A stretch of DNA of 17,038 bases from JASFUX01 sp050050115 (GCA_050050115.1 JASFUX010000037.1:1-17038), one strand, 5' to 3'. Positions 1 to 8,171 are shown, numbered from the stretch's first letter. Notes: generated from the letters alone by a model not told the origin. Numbers and translations: made by a program.

Positions 1-1398
1 GGCGCAGTAGTCCGCCGCGTACCAGGCGCCCGGGCGATGGTTGCCCGAGAGACCGGGTCCGCCGAACGGCATGTTCGACGCCGCGCCCGTCGTCGGGCGG
101 TTCCAGTTGACGATCCCGGCGCGGACGCCGGCGATGAAGCGGTCCCAAAGAGCCTCGTCGTCGGAGATCAGTCCCGCTGCGAGGCCGTAGCGCGTGTCGT
201 TGGCGATCCGCATCGCATTGTCGAAGTCATCGGCGCGCAACACCTGCAGGAGCGGACCGAAGACTTCCTCGTCCGGCGCGCGCACCTCGCCAAGCTCCAA
301 AAGCCCTGGCGTGACGAACGCAGCGCTGCGCGCGTCGATCGGCTGCGCTTCGAGAACGGCTTCGGCCCCGGCGCCAACGAGACTCGACTGCGCCTCGATC
401 ACGCCGCGGGCGGCTGCGGCGGTGACGAGCGGACCCATGAACGGCTCGGGCTGTTCGTCCCCCGCGCCGATGCGCATCTTGCGCGTCCGCGCCGCGACCG
501 CTTCGACGATCGCGTCTCCGGCGCTCCCGCGTGGAACGATCAGCCGGCGCGCGCACGAGCAGCGCTGGCCGGTCGTCACGTAAGCGGACTGAACGATCAG
601 CGACGCCGCCTTCTTGGCATCGGCGGCGTCCCAGACGACGAGCGGATTGTTCCCGCCCATCTCGAGCGCCAGGATCACTTCGGGCCGGCCGGCGAAGTGC
701 TCGTGAATGATCTGACCGACGCGCGCCGAGCCGGTGAAGAGGACGCCGTCGACCTCCCGGTCGTTCAGCATCGCTGCGCCGACGTCCGGCCCGCCTTGCA
801 CCAGATTGACCACGCCCGCGGGCGCGCCGGCCTCGCTCCAGAGCTCGACCATCCGCTGACCGACCGCCGGGGTCAGCTCGGAGGGCTTGAACACCACCGC
901 AGCACCAGCGATCAGTGCAGGCACGATGTGACCGTTCGGCAGGTGGCCAGGGAAGTTGTAGGGGCCGAACACGGCCATCACGCCGTTCGGCTTGTGCCGC
1001 AGCACCGAGCGGCCGAACGCCGCTTCGGCTTTGCTGACGCCCGTGCGCGCTTCGTGAGACTTGAGCGAGACGGCGATCTTCGCCGCCATCGCGCCAGCTT
1101 CCTCGCTGGCCTCCCAGAGCGGCTTGCCCGTTTCCCGAGAGATCAGCGTCGCCAACTCGTCGCGGCGCTCGGCGAGCAGCGCGCCGAAGCGCTCGACGAC
1201 GGCCTTGCGCTCTTCGAATGGCGCGATCGACCAGGACGCAAAGGCCGCGCGCGCCGCTGCGAAGGCATCCGCGACGTCGCCGGCCGACGCGCCCGGCCCA
1301 GCCCATACGGTCTCCTCGCGCGCCGGATCGAGCGATGACAACGCCTCGCCCGCGCCCGCGCGCCATTGCCCGCCAATGTAAAGCTCGCCGTCGATCAT
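1..1398 (-). CDS. astD: Succinylglutamate-semialdehyde dehydrogenase, 3' end beyond the left edge
   Basis: Oxidises N-succinylglutamate semialdehyde to N-succinylglutamate with NAD+, the fourth step of the AST arginine pathway, in the cytoplasm. The 466 visible codons are open to position 1, so only about the last 20-25 residues are missing against the usual ~490. The aldehyde dehydrogenase fold is complete as far as seen. It has the oxyanion Asn148 in GPYNFPGHLPNGH, the cofactor stretch around FTGSARVG (221-228), the general base Glu246 in ALEMGGNNP, and nucleophile Cys280 in TTGQRCSCARR. The GQRC(S/T)CARR form and PYNFPGHLPNGH are typical of AstD rather than other aldehyde dehydrogenases. 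The ATG (1398-1396) overlaps the astA stop as ATGA, indicating translational coupling. Confident. Confidence 0.96.
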   Translation of the reverse strand, partial: MIDGELYIGGQWRAGAGEALSSLDPAREETVWAGPGASAGDVADAFAAARAAFASWSIAPFEERKAVVERFGALLAERRDELATLISRETGKPLWEASEEAGAMAAKIAVSLKSHEARTGVSKAEAAFGRSVLRHKPNGVMAVFGPYNFPGHLPNGHIVPALIAGAAVVFKPSELTPAVGQRMVELWSEAGAPAGVVNLVQGGPDVGAAMLNDREVDGVLFTGSARVGQIIHEHFAGRPEVILALEMGGNNPLVVWDAADAKKAASLIVQSAYVTTGQRCSCARRLIVPRGSAGDAIVEAVAARTRKMRIGAGDEQPEPFMGPLVTAAAARGVIEAQSSLVGAGAEAVLEAQPIDARSAAFVTPGLLELGEVRAPDEEVFGPLLQVLRADDFDNAMRIANDTRYGLAAGLISDDEALWDRFIAGVRAGIVNWNRPTTGAASNMPFGGPGLSGNHRPGAWYAADYCA

Positions 1399-2414
1399 GT
1401 GCGCCTCGTCCAGACTCGGACCCTGTCTCCCGCGTTCACGTTGAGCGCCTGCGCGGTGGCTTGGGGCGCGCGCACCTCGCCGTCGCGCAGCGACACCTGC
1501 GACCAGCAAGCGCGGAAGTCCGAAAAGCGATCGTTCGAGATGAGCGCATCGACTGCGGCGCCGTCTTCGGGGTCGCCGTCGGCGAGCGCGGCAATCGCGC
1601 TGTCTTTCACCCCCGCCAGCAACTCCTTGCGTGCAACCATCAGCGGCCCGCCGTCGAAAACGTCGACGAGGCCGTCATAGCGGAAGCCCTGCGCTTCGAG
1701 CAGCTTGCGCGCCGGCCGGCCGTCCGGATGCGGCTCGCCGATCACCGCGCGCGCATCCTCGGGCAAGAGATCAATGTAGATCGGATGGGTCGGCAGAAGG
1801 TCGGACAGGAACTGGCTGTCGAGCGCCGAAAGCCGGTCGGCTTCATTGAAGTCCATACGGAAGAAATGCCGCCCCAACGCCTCCCAGAAAGCCGAGCGCC
1901 CGTCCGCGTCGACGACGCCGCGCAGCTCGGCGATGACATGCGAGCCGAAGCGCTCCAACGCCGCAGCCATCAGCATGTAGCGCGATTGCGCGATCAGCCG
2001 GCCCGCCCCATTGCGTCGCGCTTCAGCGCGCACGAACAAAGAGCCGACCTCGGTCGCGCCCGCGGCCTCGTTGACGGCGAACAGCACGTCCATGTCGAAC
2101 CGGCGATCAACCTCGGACGACCACTGAGCAATCGTCGTGCGCCGGAAGCTGAAGAAGGGCGCATGGACGCCGACGCGCGCCTTGACCCCGCCCATGCCGA
2201 CCACCGCGCCGCTCTCAGCGTCTTCGAGCATCAGCCAATAAAGCTCGTCGCCGGGCTCCTTGACCTCCGCGGCGAAGTTCGCCACCGAGCGCTCGAGCTT
2301 CTTACGCAAGCCCGCCTGGTCGACCGAAAGGCTTGTGAAGCCCGGCCCCGCGAGGCGAGCCAGCTCTTCAAGGTCGTTGAAATCGTCTTCCCGCGCGGGC
2401 CGCACAACCAGCAT
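1395..2414 (-). CDS. astA: Arginine N-succinyltransferase
   Basis: Transfers succinyl from succinyl-CoA to the alpha-amino group of arginine, the committed first step of the AST pathway. It is 339 aa, close to the ~340 aa norm. The N-terminus MLVVRPAREDD and TSLSVD (residues ~27-32) match the family. So do the central run EVGSLFVRAEARRNGAGRL, the AELRGVVDADGRSAFWEALG block with HFFRMDF following, and PIYIDLLPEDA. The reading frame stays open further upstream, but this ATG overlaps the stop of the preceding M20 hydrolase gene as TGATG and gives the normal family N-terminus. The stop overlaps the astD start. AstB, AstC and AstE genes are not visible; some may lie left of the window. Confidence 0.96.
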   Translation of the reverse strand: MLVVRPAREDDFNDLEELARLAGPGFTSLSVDQAGLRKKLERSVANFAAEVKEPGDELYWLMLEDAESGAVVGMGGVKARVGVHAPFFSFRRTTIAQWSSEVDRRFDMDVLFAVNEAAGATEVGSLFVRAEARRNGAGRLIAQSRYMLMAAALERFGSHVIAELRGVVDADGRSAFWEALGRHFFRMDFNEADRLSALDSQFLSDLLPTHPIYIDLLPEDARAVIGEPHPDGRPARKLLEAQGFRYDGLVDVFDGGPLMVARKELLAGVKDSAIAALADGDPEDGAAVDALISNDRFSDFRACWSQVSLRDGEVRAPQATAQALNVNAGDRVRVWTRRT

Positions 2415-3697
2415 CAAAGCGCTCCCCTGACGCGGACGGCGTCGAACTCGCCGGACGCGATCTTCATCAACATCACCGCCGAAAGCCTCGCGCGCTCGAC
2501 GAAGCTCGACAGGCGCACGAACTCGTCGTGCGAATGGATCGCGCCGCCGCGCACGCCGAGGGTGTCGACGTTCGGGCACCCCGCCGCCCAGAGGTTGTTG
2601 CCCTCGCACACGCCGCCGGTGTCTTTCCAGTTCACGTTGACGCCGATCAGCTCCCCGGCGGCGCGGACCAGCCCGAACACGGCCTCGTTCTTCGGATGCA
2701 TCGGCTTGGGCGGCCGGGTGAAGCCGCCGTGCAGGCGCGCCTCTATGCCGTCGCGCGCATCGGTCTCCGCGGTAAGGCGCTCGATCTCGGCCTTCGCCCA
2801 CGCCATGTCTTCCTCAAGCGGCATACGGACGTTGAACCGGCAAACGCCGAGATCAGGCACGGCGTTGAGAGGGCCGCCGCCGTCGAACTTCGCGACATTG
2901 AAGGTCACGCCCTCGCGTTGCCCGTTGAGATCATCGAGCGCGTTCGCAAACCACGCCGCCGCGACCAACGCGTTGCGGCCAAGGTGGTGCTCGCGGCCGG
3001 CGTGAGCCGCCCGTCCGCGGGCGATCAAGGTGAAGTTGCCGCTGCCCTTGCGCGCGCCGGCTAGGGACCCGTCCGCAAGCGCCGGCTCGTAGGTCATGCC
3101 GAGGTGCGAACGCGCGCCCAGTGCAGCGAGATGCGGCCCCGAACCATGCGAGCCGATCTCCTCGTCCGGCGAAATCAGCACTTGCCAGCCGAGCTTGTCG
3201 ACGTTCGGCGAGCGTTCGAAGGCGGCGAGCGCCTCGCGCATGACGATGAGGCCGCCTTTCATGTCGGCCACGCCGGGACCGCCGAGCGTGTCTTCATCGA
3301 TCTCGCGCACGCTTTGAAAAGAGTCGTCAGCCGGAAACACGGTGTCGTGGTGGCCAGTGAGCGCGACCTGCACCGGCGCGTCAGGTCGCTTGGTCACGCG
3401 GATCGCCGGGGTCAGGGGGACTTGCTCGATCTCGCCGTCGGCGCGCACGCGTTCGAGCGGCGCAAGCTCGACCACTTCAATCTCGCCCCCCAGCTCGCCG
3501 AACGCCTCTTCGATCTTGGCTCGCATCGCCTCGAGACCGGCGGCGTTGAAGCTGCCCGAGTTGGTCTCGCTCCAGTCCTTCACCGTCTCGATCATCGACG
3601 CGCCGCGGTCGTCGATGCGATCGAGCGCCGCCTGCTCGGCGACGGTCAGGGAAAAACGGGGCGAGCCGGCGTCAGGCACTTTGGTTGCTGTCTCCAT
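2414..3697 (-). CDS. M20-family zinc hydrolase in the ast operon (carboxypeptidase G2-like)
   Basis: A 427 aa dinuclear-zinc amidohydrolase of the M20/ArgE/carboxypeptidase G2 family, first gene of the visible operon. All expected metal and catalytic residues are seen: His116 and Asp118 in GHHDTV, bridging Asp145 in GPGVADMKGG, catalytic Glu179 and ligand Glu180 in SPDEEIGS, Glu204 in TYEPA, and His388 in AIHSHDE. The dimerisation (lid) domain falls roughly at 215-330. No signal peptide is seen, so it is probably cytoplasmic. Carboxypeptidase G2 relatives release glutamate from N-acylglutamates. Since N-succinylglutamate is the end intermediate of the AST pathway, this enzyme may do the AstE job; that is inference. 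It could equally be an unrelated deacylase. The stop overlaps the astA start (TGATG). No clear Shine-Dalgarno lies before the ATG, so the start is less certain than the family. Confidence 0.9.
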   Translation of the reverse strand: METATKVPDAGSPRFSLTVAEQAALDRIDDRGASMIETVKDWSETNSGSFNAAGLEAMRAKIEEAFGELGGEIEVVELAPLERVRADGEIEQVPLTPAIRVTKRPDAPVQVALTGHHDTVFPADDSFQSVREIDEDTLGGPGVADMKGGLIVMREALAAFERSPNVDKLGWQVLISPDEEIGSHGSGPHLAALGARSHLGMTYEPALADGSLAGARKGSGNFTLIARGRAAHAGREHHLGRNALVAAAWFANALDDLNGQREGVTFNVAKFDGGGPLNAVPDLGVCRFNVRMPLEEDMAWAKAEIERLTAETDARDGIEARLHGGFTRPPKPMHPKNEAVFGLVRAAGELIGVNVNWKDTGGVCEGNNLWAAGCPNVDTLGVRGGAIHSHDEFVRLSSFVERARLSAVMLMKIASGEFDAVRVRGAL

Positions 3698-3830
3698 TGC
3701 GCGCGCAATCGCGCGTCAGAACGATGCGCAGAAGATACGACGCCGCGCGGCCAATGACACCACCGCCCGCGCCGCAGTCTGCAAAAGCTATGGTTAAGAC
3801 GGTCGAGCGCCGAACAGCGCTTGGGAGGGG

Positions 3831-4778
3831 CTACGCCGCGCGCAGCATCAGGACCGCGAACAGGTCGTCCTCGTCCGTCCAGCGGTCGGTCAACGCCCAG
3901 CCCGAGCGCTCGCCCAGGGCCGCAACGTCATCGATCGAGAACTTGCGGGAGTTCTCGGTGTGGATCGTCTCGCGGCGAGCGAACTTGAACGCCTCGTCGC
4001 GCACGGTCGCGGTCTGGAAGTCTTCGCTGACGATGTGCATCTCGATCCGCGATTGGGGCTCGTTCCACCGCGCCTCGTGCGAGTAGCGCGCAATGTCGAA
4101 GTCCCCGCCAAGCTCGCGATTGATCCGCTCGAGCAGGTTGAGATTGAACGCCGCGGTGACGCCTGCGGCGTCGTCGTAGGCGTCGATCAGCACCGCGGGA
4201 TCCTTGCGCAGGTCGGCGCCGAGCACGAAGCGCGCGCCCTCGCCCAGATCTTCGCGCGCCCGGCGCAGGAACGTCGCAATCTCGTCGTCGTTCAAGTTGC
4301 CGATGGTCGAGCCGGGGAAGAAGCCCACCGCGCCGCCTGCCTCGATCGGCGCCTTGTCGAGATCGATCGGCCCCAAGAAGTCAGCGACGATCGGAACCAC
4401 GTCGAGGCCCGGGTTTTCGTCGCTCAGCGCCGCGGCGCTCTGTTCGAGGAACTCCGCCGACAGATCGATGGGCACATAGGCGCGCAGGTCTTCAAAGGCG
4501 TCGATCAGCAACCGCGTCTTCACCGAAGCGCCCGCGCCGTATTCGACCAGCGTCGCGCCGGCCCCTGCGGCCCGCGCGATCTCGCCCGCCTTGTCCTTCA
4601 AGATCGCGGTCTCGGTGCGGGTCAGATAGTACTCGGGCAGGTCGGTGATCTGCTCGAACAGCTCCGAGCCGCGCTCATCGTAGAGCCAACGACTGGGGAT
4701 CGCCTTCTGCTCGAGCGCGAGTCCTTCAAGCACGTCGCGCGCAAACGCGTCTTCGATCGTTGCAGTGTTGTCGAGCAT
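3831..4778 (-). CDS. egtD: L-histidine N-alpha-methyltransferase EgtD
   Basis: Trimethylates the alpha-amino group of histidine with three S-adenosylmethionines to give hercynine, the first step of ergothioneine synthesis. At 315 aa it is close to the ~320 aa mycobacterial enzyme. Family marks in order are WLYDERGSELFEQI (31-44), PEYYLTRTE (49-57), the SAM-binding LVEYGAGASVKT (77-88), FFPGSTIGNL (153-162) and IHTENSRKF (272-280). In that last motif Glu275 and Ser277 correspond to the histidine-binding Glu/Ser of the mycobacterial protein. The frame continues upstream of the chosen start. However, the ATG at 4778 overlaps the egtB stop as TGATG and gives the normal length, so translational coupling to egtB is likely. 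Confidence 0.96.
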   Translation of the reverse strand: MLDNTATIEDAFARDVLEGLALEQKAIPSRWLYDERGSELFEQITDLPEYYLTRTETAILKDKAGEIARAAGAGATLVEYGAGASVKTRLLIDAFEDLRAYVPIDLSAEFLEQSAAALSDENPGLDVVPIVADFLGPIDLDKAPIEAGGAVGFFPGSTIGNLNDDEIATFLRRAREDLGEGARFVLGADLRKDPAVLIDAYDDAAGVTAAFNLNLLERINRELGGDFDIARYSHEARWNEPQSRIEMHIVSEDFQTATVRDEAFKFARRETIHTENSRKFSIDDVAALGERSGWALTDRWTDEDDLFAVLMLRAA

Positions 4779-5923
4779 CAGGACGCGTCCTTCGCCAAGC
4801 GCAGACCGGCGAACTGCCAACGCTTGTCGGGATGAAAGAAGTTCCGGTAGGCGGCCCGCATGTGCCCCTCCGGCGTGGCGCAAGATCCGCCTTTCAACAC
4901 CATCTGCCCGCTCATGAACTTGCCGTTGTACTCGCCCACGGCGCCGGTCACCGGCGCAAAGCCCGGGTAAGGGGTGTACGGACTCATCGTCCACTCCCAG
5001 ACGTCGCCGAACATACCTGAAAGGCCGTCCCCGCCGCGCTGAGGCCTGGGACGCAGCCGGCCCGAGGAGACGAAATTGCCCTCCGCCGGCAGATCGCGCG
5101 CGGTGTGCTCCCACTCGGCCTCGGTCGGCAGGCGCGCGCCGGCCCAGCGCGCAAACGCGTCCGCCTCATAGAAGCTGACGTGGCAAACCGGCGCGTCGGG
5201 GTCGACCGGCTGAGCGCCGCGCAGCGTCATCGACCACCACTCGTCGCCGGACTTGCGCCAATAGAGCGGCGCCTCCCAGCCGTTCTCCTGCACGGCGATG
5301 AAGCCGTCCGAGAGCCACAGCGTCGGCTCGCGGTAGCCGCCGTCCTCGATGAAGGCGAACCACTCGGCGTTGGTCACCGCGCGATCGGCGAGCTGGAACG
5401 GGCGCAAGAGCACCTCATGGCGCGGCCGCTCGCAGTCGAAGGCGAAGCCCTCGTCGTCCGCGCCGATCTCGACGCGTCCGCCGTCGACATCGATCCAGCG
5501 CGGCGCGTCGGCCCGCGCGGCCGGCATCTCCAGCGGCTCGGAGGGTCGATACGCGGGCTCGAGCGGGTTTTGCGCGAACAGATGCAGGATGTCGGTCAGC
5601 AGCAGCTCCTGATGCTGCTCCTCGTGCGCGAGCCCCAGATCGAGCAGCGCGCGCACCGCCGGCGCGTCGGCCTCGATCAGCTCGGCCATCTGCTCGTCGA
5701 CGAACGCGCGATAGGCGCGGACGTCGTCGAGGCTCGGCCGGGTCAGCATGCCCCGCCGCGGCCGGGCGTGCCGCGGACCGACGGCCTCATAGTAGGAGTT
5801 GAACAGATAGGCGTAGCGCCGATCGAACCGCGCCTCCTCGCCGAGCGTCGGCGCGACGATGAACTCTTCGAAGAACCAGGTCGTATGCGCAAGGTGCCAT
5901 TTCGCCGGACTCGCGTCCGTCAT
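4778..5923 (-). CDS. egtB: Hercynine oxygenase EgtB (sulfoxide synthase); annotated from its only ATG
   Basis: Non-haem iron enzyme that joins hercynine to a thiol (gamma-glutamylcysteine or cysteine) as a sulfoxide, the second step of ergothioneine synthesis. From this ATG it is 381 aa. The N-terminal DinB-like domain carries the iron ligands: His in KWHLAH (residues 9-13) and the HX3HXE motif HEEQHQE (His100, His104). The C-terminal formylglycine-generating-enzyme-like domain has RLPTEAEWE (264-272), GMFGDVWEWT (303-312), LKGGSC (343-348) and AAYRNFFHP (357-365). EgtB proteins usually have about 40 more residues before the SMPDASPxKWHLAH motif, which here is SMTDASPAKWHLAH and begins right at this ATG. 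The in-frame upstream sequence looks like that missing part (see 5924-6055), so the true product is probably about 425 aa. Which thiol it uses cannot be read here; no egtC, egtA or egtE is nearby. Confidence 0.93.
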   Translation of the reverse strand: MTDASPAKWHLAHTTWFFEEFIVAPTLGEEARFDRRYAYLFNSYYEAVGPRHARPRRGMLTRPSLDDVRAYRAFVDEQMAELIEADAPAVRALLDLGLAHEEQHQELLLTDILHLFAQNPLEPAYRPSEPLEMPAARADAPRWIDVDGGRVEIGADDEGFAFDCERPRHEVLLRPFQLADRAVTNAEWFAFIEDGGYREPTLWLSDGFIAVQENGWEAPLYWRKSGDEWWSMTLRGAQPVDPDAPVCHVSFYEADAFARWAGARLPTEAEWEHTARDLPAEGNFVSSGRLRPRPQRGGDGLSGMFGDVWEWTMSPYTPYPGFAPVTGAVGEYNGKFMSGQMVLKGGSCATPEGHMRAAYRNFFHPDKRWQFAGLRLAKDAS

Positions 5924-6055
5924 GGATTGCGCCGTGGCGTCGGCGTCCGAAAGGCAGTCGGCCAGCCCGAGCGTGGCCGAACGGACGCGTGCAAAACGCG
6001 CAGGGGCGTCAAGAGCGGGCTGTCTCGACGCGGAGCGGGCGTGCGGCTGAGCGAT
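5924..6055 (-). other. Probable N-terminal coding extension of egtB lacking a canonical start codon
   Basis: The egtB frame stays open upstream of the ATG at 5923 to a TGA at 6079-6077. It reads ...DAPARFARVRSATLGLADC then LSDADATAQS-MTDASPAKWHLAH, which resembles the usual EgtB start (R-x-x-T-x-x-L...LSxEDxxxQSMPDASP). No ATG, GTG or TTG occurs in frame between that stop and 5923. An ATC at 6055-6053 is preceded by an AGAGAGGGG purine run with 7 bases between, and starting there gives 425 aa, the family norm. Alternatives are initiation at an internal CTG, a base error or mutation in the start codon, or a one-base frameshift joining the out-of-frame ATG at 6104. Confidence 0.6.
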
Positions 6056-6233
6056 GGGACTGCCCCTCTCTGGTCGTCACGCTGTGCTGGCTCTGGACGA
6101 CCATATGAACGCAGTCGCCGATGAAAGGTTCAATACGCGGCGTGCGCGACCGCACTCAGGCTCATCGCCCGAAGTGCAGTCGGCAAATCAACACATAGTC
6201 AACACCGGCGCGAGCGCCAGTGGACGCTGGCTT

Positions 6234-7184
6234 TTAACTTCGCCGGTCAAGCCAATCACGAATAGTCGCATTCACCAAATCGGCGGCGTCATGCTGCACG
6301 AAGTGACCCGCGTCGGGGATCATCAGCAACGTGGTGTCCTGCGCGGCGCGCTCCCAGGTGTCGTTGTGCCCGGCGCTGAGCAAGGCGGTGTCCTGCATGC
6401 CGTGGATCACCAGCAGCGGCACGGGGATTTGCGGCGGATCGGCCGGCACGAACGGACGCGTCGCGCCGGGCCCGGTGTCGGAGGGATAATTCGCCCGGTA
6501 GTAGTTCATCATCGCCGCGAAGCTTGAGCGCTCGAACGCTTCGACATAGCCGGCTCTTGAGTCCTCGTCGGAAACGAAGCCCGCCAGACCCTCGGCGGTC
6601 AAAGCGTCTTCCGAGCCCGGCTGCTGGAAGTTGCGCGCATACTGCGAGTTGGCCTGCTGCTCGGGATTGTTCTGCATCTCGCGCATGAAGTTGGTCGGAT
6701 GCGGCACCGACAGGATGATCAGATTGTCGAGCTTTTCCGGATAGTTGAACGCGAAGTTCCAGGCGATCGCCGCGCCCCAGTCATGACCGAGGACTGTCGC
6801 GGTCTCATAGCCCTCGGCCGCGATCACCGCGTCGATGTCGGCGATCAGGTTGGGCATCTGATAGGGCTCGAGGCCCTCGGGCTGATCTGAAAGATTGTAG
6901 CCGCGCAGGTCGACCGCAACGACGCGGTAGGCGTCCGACAGCGCCGGGATGAGCGCGTTCCAGGAACCCGAATAGTCCGGGAAGCCGTGGATCAGCACCA
7001 CGAGCGGGCCTTCGCCCGCGGCGACGTAGTGGATCCGGACCCCGTCGTTGTCGGCGTAGTGGTCGGTGACCGGCGCGGGCTCGGCGTCGGCCATCTGCGC
7101 GTCAGGCGTGACGCATGCGGCGAGACCGGCGACCGCGGACGCCGCGATAAGCGCGCGTCCGGCGCGCAAGAAATCCAGTTTCAT
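6234..7184 (-). CDS. Alpha/beta-fold hydrolase lipoprotein, epoxide-hydrolase-like
   Basis: A 316 aa serine-hydrolase-fold enzyme with Asp as nucleophile, resembling soluble epoxide hydrolases and haloalkane dehalogenases. It starts with a lipoprotein signal: a short charged start, a hydrophobic core, then lipobox LAAC with Cys24, so the mature protein is probably membrane-anchored in the periplasm. The catalytic core shows oxyanion motif HGFP (66-69), nucleophile Asp135 in GHDWGAA, acid Asp265 in HGMQD, and His294 in DAGHFVQ. The lid has MMNYYRANYP (225-234), with a tyrosine placed like the epoxide-polarising one; substrate remains unknown. The frame is open upstream, but the ATG at 7184 has GGAGGG four bases away and gives the clean signal peptide. 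It stands alone, divergent from the DedA gene. Confidence 0.9.
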   Translation of the reverse strand: MKLDFLRAGRALIAASAVAGLAACVTPDAQMADAEPAPVTDHYADNDGVRIHYVAAGEGPLVVLIHGFPDYSGSWNALIPALSDAYRVVAVDLRGYNLSDQPEGLEPYQMPNLIADIDAVIAAEGYETATVLGHDWGAAIAWNFAFNYPEKLDNLIILSVPHPTNFMREMQNNPEQQANSQYARNFQQPGSEDALTAEGLAGFVSDEDSRAGYVEAFERSSFAAMMNYYRANYPSDTGPGATRPFVPADPPQIPVPLLVIHGMQDTALLSAGHNDTWERAAQDTTLLMIPDAGHFVQHDAADLVNATIRDWLDRRS

Positions 7185-7366
7185 CAATCCCTCCAGCCCT
7201 TCGCCGGCGCACCCGCGCCGCATCTCGTCAAAGCCTGTCAGAGTTATCGGCCTTCGACAATTGGGCGCCGTTAAGATTCTCAATCAGAGCGCGCGCTCCG
7301 CATCCGAATTCGCCCCGACCCACATCGGAATTGACCCGCCCCGACGGACCGGTCGAAGCTTCCGCC

Positions 7367-7966
7367 ATGGAAAGCGAGCTGGCGCAGAACCTTCAGGAAG
7401 CGATGACCCACAACATGTGGAGCGTCTATCTCGCGCTGCTGCTCGCGCCGTTCGTCCAAGAAGACACCGCGGTTCTGGTCGCCGCGTCGTTTTCGCTGTC
7501 GGGCATGGGCGACACTTCGTTCCTGTTCGTCGCGGTGACCCTCGGCCTGATCGCCAGCGATCTTTGGAAATACTGGGCCGGCCGCGCCGCGCACACCCAA
7601 GCCTGGGCCCGCCGCATCGCCGAAAAGCCCGCCGTCGCGCGAGCGCGCGAGCTGGTCGACCGCCGCCTCGGCGCCTCGCTGATGGCGGCGCGCTTCATCC
7701 CCGGCACGCGGATCCCGCTTTATCTCGCTTCGGGCTACTTCAAAGCGAGCTGGCCGCGCTTCGCGTTCTGGATCTCGGTCAGCGCCCTCGCCTACGTCGG
7801 CGCGGCGTTCGCGCTCTTTCACACGGTCGGCGCGGTCGCGGGCGAGGCGGCGAAGGCGTGGTTGCCGGCGATCGCGATCGCCGTCCTGGCGACGGTGCTC
7901 ATCGTCCAATGGCTACGCACGCGCCGCGCCGGCAAGACGGCGGCGGAGCCCGGAGCTCCGGATTGA
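7367..7966 (+). CDS. DedA-family (SNARE-associated/VTT) membrane protein
   Basis: A 199 aa inner-membrane protein of the DedA superfamily; bacterial members have been linked to lipid-carrier recycling and membrane homeostasis. Features include the N-terminal re-entrant region with acidic pair Glu32-Asp33 (FVQEDTA), Asp65 in GLIASDLWKYWAGR, and the signature ARFIPGTRIPLYLASGYF (108-125), with Arg109 and Arg115 at the positions of known essential arginines. Two hydrophobic segments follow (about 133-155 and 165-183), then a short basic tail. A TTG start at 7331 would add 12 residues. I prefer the ATG at 7367, though neither has a strong Shine-Dalgarno. The exact lipid substrate cannot be told from sequence. 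Confidence 0.88.
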   Translation: MESELAQNLQEAMTHNMWSVYLALLLAPFVQEDTAVLVAASFSLSGMGDTSFLFVAVTLGLIASDLWKYWAGRAAHTQAWARRIAEKPAVARARELVDRRLGASLMAARFIPGTRIPLYLASGYFKASWPRFAFWISVSALAYVGAAFALFHTVGAVAGEAAKAWLPAIAIAVLATVLIVQWLRTRRAGKTAAEPGAPD

Positions 7967-8049
7967 CCGCGCGCGCCGATCCTCGCGCCGGAGAGGCCGG
8001 TTTTCGTTCGAACTTGAAACCCCTCGCCGCAGCGGGCAAAAGCGCCGAC

Positions 8050-8142
8050 GGAGAGGTGGCCGAGTGGTCGAAGGCGCTCCCCTGCTAAGGGAGTAAACGG
8101 TGTTGAGCCGTTTCGGGGGTTCGAATCCCCTCCTCTCCGCCA
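8050..8142 (+). tRNA. tRNA-Ser (anticodon GCT)
   Basis: Acceptor stem GGAGAGG (8050-8056) pairs with CCTCTCC (8132-8138), followed by discriminator G and an encoded CCA (8140-8142). Anticodon stem CTCCC/GGGAG encloses loop CTGCTAA with anticodon GCT, reading AGC/AGT serine codons. A long variable arm (ACGG...CCGT) typical of class II tRNAs is present, and the T loop is TTCGAAT. Low-GC DNA with an integrase stump follows, so the gene may have served as an integration site. Confidence 0.97.
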
Positions 8143-8171
8143 GTCGGCCAAAACTCCTTTTAAAATCAATG

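Noticed and set aside
37..1338. A 433-codon plus-strand open frame across astD
   Set aside because: The minus strand codes a full aldehyde dehydrogenase with all catalytic residues here; the plus-strand reading is Arg/Ala/Asp-rich with no recognisable motif, as expected for antisense of a GC-rich gene.
6054..6104. ATG at 6104 with a 31-codon frame upstream of egtB as a separate leader gene
   Set aside because: It ends in TGA after 31 codons with no recognisable sequence; kept only as one possible source of a frameshifted egtB start.
6216..6235. Hairpin GCCAG-TGGACG-CTGGC followed by TTTT
   Set aside because: It has a terminator shape only on the plus strand, where no gene ends nearby; on the minus strand, where the hydrolase gene ends, no T-run follows the stem. 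The 5-bp stem may be chance.
7950..8020. Possible terminator after the DedA gene (CCGG repeats followed by TTTTC)
   Set aside because: Stems are only 4-6 bases or need a very long loop; not distinguishable from GC-rich background.
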